A model generated the notes under the pieces. It was not told the origin of the DNA. It searched no databases and saw only the letters and a list, made by a program, of their open reading frames with translations. Positions 7,152-9,526 of a stretch of 9,526 bases of DNA are shown in pieces. This DNA comes from an uncultured Planctomycetaceae bacterium. Lineage in GTDB: Bacteria; Planctomycetota; Planctomycetia; Pirellulales; JACPPG01. Location: assembly GCA_945957305.1 (NCBI GenBank), contig CAMFLN010000061.1, forward strand, positions 1-9,526, given 5' to 3'. How positions within the stretch are numbered: position 1 is the stretch's first letter; each line of letters starts with the position of its first letter. The translations under genes were made by a program, and so were the position numbers.

Positions 7152-9035
7152 CTATCCAGCCTTCAAGTTTTTGATCAGCGTTTTGCGCACATGCCGCTCG
7201 CGGCTGTCGGCCGGATTCAACTTGTCATTGTGAAAGTGGTAACCGCGCAGCGAGATGATCCAGCCCGAGCCGGTGGGGGCGGGAACTTCCTCGGGCGTAG
7301 CCTCGGCCGGCGCGGCGGCATCGGGCGCAGCCGCGGCATCGGCCGGAGCGGCACCGTCGGCAGGCGGAGTGCCCTCGGCAGGTGGCGCACCCTCGGCCGG
7401 AGGAGCACCGTCGGCCGGCGCGGTCCCGTCAGCGGGGGCTGCCGCGGGCGCGGCTCCGGGGGGCGGCGTGGTCGGTTCAGGTTTGTCAAACGGCTGCACG
7501 GCCGTGTACCAGGCGGCCACGTCATCGAGATGCTGCGCCTGCATCGATTCGATGTTCAGCGAGTTGCGCTTCGAAAGATCGGCCGGCGGCGCCCCTTCAT
7601 CAACCGGCAAGCATAAATTGATCGCCTTCCACATTTCGAGCCACCGCTCGCGCCGCTCAGGGGCCGGAATCAAACTCTGGCCGACTTCGTTCGTCTTCTT
7701 CAGATTTCCCTTGGCGGTTTCGAACGATGACTCGTAACCCCGCGCGCGGTCGACCACTTCCTTGGCCCGCGCTAACGCGGGTTGAAAGTAACCTTCGATC
7801 GTCACGCTGTTCCAGGCGCGCCAATATCCGAAATAGCTGACCGTGCAGCCCAGCAGCAAAGCCGCGGCGGCCCCCACGGCCCACGGCTTCTTGGCGCGGA
7901 TCATCCGGTCCTTCATGATCTCGCGTGGCAGCAGGTTGGTCTGGATGGCCGCGGTCTTCAAGCCTTGCAGTGCCAGGCCGTAGCACACACCAAAGCTCAA
8001 CACGTTTTCTTTGAAACTGGGCGCATCGACGACCGAAGCGCCGGTGAGTCCGCGGAAATTGTCGAGTTTGACGAAGTCGTAGCCCAGGTTCTGTGCCAAG
8101 TAGCGCTGCAGGCCGGGCAGCTTCATGGCATTGCCCAGGGCCAGGACCTTGCCGATCTTGGCGCGGCGATCAAGGTTCGAGAAATAACCAATCGAGCGCT
8201 GTACTTCGGTCAGCAGATCATTGAAGACCGGACGCATGGCCTGAAACAGCGCCTTCGGATCTTCGGCCTTCGCCGCGTTGCGTTTCAAATGCTCAGCCGT
8301 GGCAAAGGTGAGCTTCAGCTCCTTCGTCAGCGCTTTTGTAAAGTGGCTGCCACCGATCGGCACGCTGCGCTGCCAGACGCGAAATCCATTCGTCACCACC
8401 AGGTCGGTCGAATCAGTTCCTAAGGACAGCACGACCATCGAAGGGGGCGGGCTGTCGGGATCATATTCATTCGGCGGGGGCAAGTCCTGCATCTGGTCGA
8501 AGACAACGTAGTTGTACAGCGCCAGCGGCGTCAGCTGCACGACGTCGACTTCGATCCCCGCGTCGATAAACGGCTTCAAAGCGCGGTACACCTGGTCGCG
8601 CTTCATCGCGAACAGACCCACCTCGGTTTCGAGCGCGAAACCTTCCTCTTCGCTGCCGCCGACCATCTTCTGGTAATCCCAGACGACGTCCTCGAGCGAA
8701 AACGGAATCTGCTGCCGTGCTTCGTATTTGACGATGTCGGGAATCTTCTTCGATTCGACCGGCGGCAACTTGATGAAACGCGCCAAGCCGCTTTGCCCGG
8801 GGACCGAGACGGCCACGCGATCGCCGCGCACATTGTTGCGCGACAAGAATTGCGTCAATGCTTCCTGGACCAGTGCGACAGGATCGGCCTCGGGCTGGCT
8901 GAGAATCTTGGGGTATTCGACGAAGTCGAACGCATCGGCGACAAGCTGCCCGGGCTCGGTGCCGGGACGACAGCGCAACGCCTTCAGCGCGCACTGTCCG
9001 ATATCAATACCCCAAACGGCATCACTTCTCGCCAT
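7152..9035 (-). CDS. pilM: PilM: type IV pilus/secretion actin-like ATPase fused to a PilN-like membrane segment (627 aa)
   Basis: Residues 1-360 are a PilM actin-like domain. Visible motifs are the first phosphate loop GIDIGQCALKAL (9-20), IPFSLEDVVWDYQ (110-122), the second phosphate loop LSLGTDSTDLVV (203-214), RSVPIGG (223-229), the adenosine-type motif LALGNAMKLPGL (298-309) and SFGVCYGLALQGL (347-359). In classical PilM the chain ends about here (~350 aa). Here it continues with TNLLPREIMKDRM (366-378), matching the NLLP motif at the N-terminus of PilN that normally docks into PilM. A membrane helix (386-405), a helical stalk (415-470), an Ala/Pro linker (521-585) and WIISLRGYHFHN (592-603) follow. 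So PilM and at least part of PilN are one polypeptide, tethering the ATPase domain to the inner membrane. The ATG at 9035 has AGAGGA 8 nt upstream. The frame ends at TAG 7154-7152, after which protein-like sequence continues in frame. Confidence 0.93.
   Translation of the reverse strand: MARSDAVWGIDIGQCALKALRCRPGTEPGQLVADAFDFVEYPKILSQPEADPVALVQEALTQFLSRNNVRGDRVAVSVPGQSGLARFIKLPPVESKKIPDIVKYEARQQIPFSLEDVVWDYQKMVGGSEEEGFALETEVGLFAMKRDQVYRALKPFIDAGIEVDVVQLTPLALYNYVVFDQMQDLPPPNEYDPDSPPPSMVVLSLGTDSTDLVVTNGFRVWQRSVPIGGSHFTKALTKELKLTFATAEHLKRNAAKAEDPKALFQAMRPVFNDLLTEVQRSIGYFSNLDRRAKIGKVLALGNAMKLPGLQRYLAQNLGYDFVKLDNFRGLTGASVVDAPSFKENVLSFGVCYGLALQGLKTAAIQTNLLPREIMKDRMIRAKKPWAVGAAAALLLGCTVSYFGYWRAWNSVTIEGYFQPALARAKEVVDRARGYESSFETAKGNLKKTNEVGQSLIPAPERRERWLEMWKAINLCLPVDEGAPPADLSKRNSLNIESMQAQHLDDVAAWYTAVQPFDKPEPTTPPPGAAPAAAPADGTAPADGAPPAEGAPPAEGTPPADGAAPADAAAAPDAAAPAEATPEEVPAPTGSGWIISLRGYHFHNDKLNPADSRERHVRKTLIKNLKAG
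7338..7427 (-). repeat. Five tandem 18-bp units coding Ala/Pro hexapeptides in PilM
   Basis: Residues 537-566 of the PilM protein read GTAPAD, GAPPAE, GAPPAE, GTPPAD, GAAPAD: five units of six residues. They form a flexible periplasmic linker between the helical stalk and the C-terminal GWIISLRGYHFHN segment. Units differ at third codon positions. Such arrays can change in copy number by slippage. Confidence 0.6.
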
Positions 9036-9043
9036 GCCTGAAT

Positions 9044-9049
9044 TCCTCT
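9044..9049 (-). promoter_or_regulatory. Ribosome binding site of pilM
   Basis: AGAGGA on the minus strand, 8 nt before the ATG at 9035. It is the clearest ribosome binding site of the operon and supports this start, which also places the first phosphate-loop motif at the usual distance from the N-terminus. Confidence 0.65.
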
Positions 9050-9148
9050 GTCTGATTCGCAGGCGGTATGAACCGCGACGACGGCGACCCCGGACCGGGA
9101 AACGGCCTCGAAGGGATTAGTGGGGTGCCGAGCCCTATTCCAAGTCCA

Positions 9149-9176
9149 ATTATTGAGTTACATCTTCTAGTGTCAA
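9149..9176 (-). promoter_or_regulatory. Sigma70-type promoter of the pilM operon
   Basis: On the minus strand TTGACA (9176-9171, perfect -35) is followed after 16 nt by AATAAT (9154-9149, 5 of 6 matches to the -10 consensus). It lies in an AT-rich island inside otherwise GC-rich DNA. Transcription would begin near 9142, giving a ~106-nt leader before pilM. The -10 overlaps a small dyad, CAAT-T-ATTG. Confidence 0.6.
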
Positions 9177-9393
9177 CAAGATTGAGCATGGGAGCAAGAG
9201 TCTGGTGGGCGATTTTGCCGCGTTTGTTTCCTTAGCATGCGAGCCATCGTCGCGCCCTATTGCAAGTGACCGTCAAAACCGGTCCCGCCCGCACGGCGCG
9301 GCTCGACTTCGCCCTGGGGGCGGGATATCGTGGACCTTCCCGCTTGCCCCTGCCGCGTGACTCTGTGGTCGCTCGCCCCAAACCGTTGACGCC

Positions 9394-9526
9394 ATGAAAT
9401 TTGACGAAGTTTGCGTCCTCCTTCCTTGCCATAGCCTGGAAGACTTTCCCACGCATTACGAGGGGGCGTCGGCCGAAGGTTTGCTGGCCGCGTGGTCAGC
9501 CCTGTGGCACCCAACTCTCTTGGCGG
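9394..9526 (+). CDS. N-terminal fragment of a protein of unknown function, cut by right edge
   Basis: The ATG at 9394 opens a frame that stays open to the window end (44 codons); a stop in the same frame lies just upstream at 9358-9360, and no other start codon lies between. The product begins MKFDEVCVLLPCHSLEDFPT and continues HYEGASAEGLLAAWSALWHP, a protein-like sequence with balanced composition, unlike the arginine-rich shadow frames opposite. The two Cys and the HSLEDFP stretch look like a conserved N-terminus; I have an impression of similar starts in long planctomycete hypothetical proteins but cannot name a family. There is no signal peptide, so the product is probably cytoplasmic. 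It is divergent from pilM, and nothing ties it functionally to the pilus genes. No clear ribosome binding site precedes the ATG. Confidence 0.68.
   Translation, partial: MKFDEVCVLLPCHSLEDFPTHYEGASAEGLLAAWSALWHPTLLA

Larger units (their letters stand above)
9036..9393. other. Divergent intergenic region between pilM and the plus-strand gene
   Basis: It carries the minus-strand promoter and ribosome binding site described separately. For the plus strand I see no good promoter pair. The half nearer the plus-strand gene (9240-9393) is GC-rich, without a clear hairpin, repeat or coding frame of its own. Confidence 0.5.

Noticed and set aside
9232..9514. Two minus-strand frames near the right edge
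   Set aside because: They overlap the plus-strand gene fragment, which has far more protein-like composition; the minus-strand products are Arg/Gly-rich and in two competing frames.

Overview
This window looks like a piece of a planctomycete chromosome, probably from the Pirellulales. The evidence is the GC-rich sequence, the Ala/Pro/Gly-rich linkers inside secretion-machinery proteins, and a gene set that follows the type IV pilus / type II secretion order pilM-N-O-P-Q but uses proteins that match the classical families only in parts. The taxonomic call is inference from sequence style and remembered planctomycete homologues; no search was run.

Layout, following transcription (nearly everything is on the minus strand, so read right to left). 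At the right edge (9394 to 9526) a plus-strand gene of unknown function begins and runs off the window. A 358-base divergent spacer (9036-9393) follows. It carries a good sigma70-type promoter, TTGACA-16-AATAAT, facing the minus-strand operon. The operon then holds: pilM (7152-9035), an actin-like PilM domain fused to a PilN-like NLLP motif, membrane helix and periplasmic part; a 172-codon reading frame (6609-7127) in the same frame as pilM and separated from it only by a TAG codon and eight further codons; a 487-residue single-span membrane protein (5127-6590) in the PilO position; and a 568-residue single-span membrane protein (3373-5079) in the PilP position. A 540-650 base gap follows, with hairpins, a weak candidate promoter and a potentially structured leader. 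Last comes the first ~907 codons of a secretin-family protein (1 to about 2722), in the PilQ position, whose pore domain lies beyond the left edge.

How the parts probably work together: the cytoplasmic PilM domain is anchored to the membrane through its own PilN-like half. The two bitopic proteins would build the periplasmic alignment complex. The secretin, with a long helical-repeat N-terminal region, would form the outer-membrane channel. Whether this drives a pilus, a pseudopilus or a secretion system cannot be told here, since no pilin, ATPase or PilC-type gene is in the window.

The most notable observations are the PilM-PilN fusion, the single in-frame TAG that splits what reads like one continuous protein, three divergent copies of a ~50-residue helical repeat in the secretin N-terminus, and a possible structured RNA leader in front of the secretin gene.
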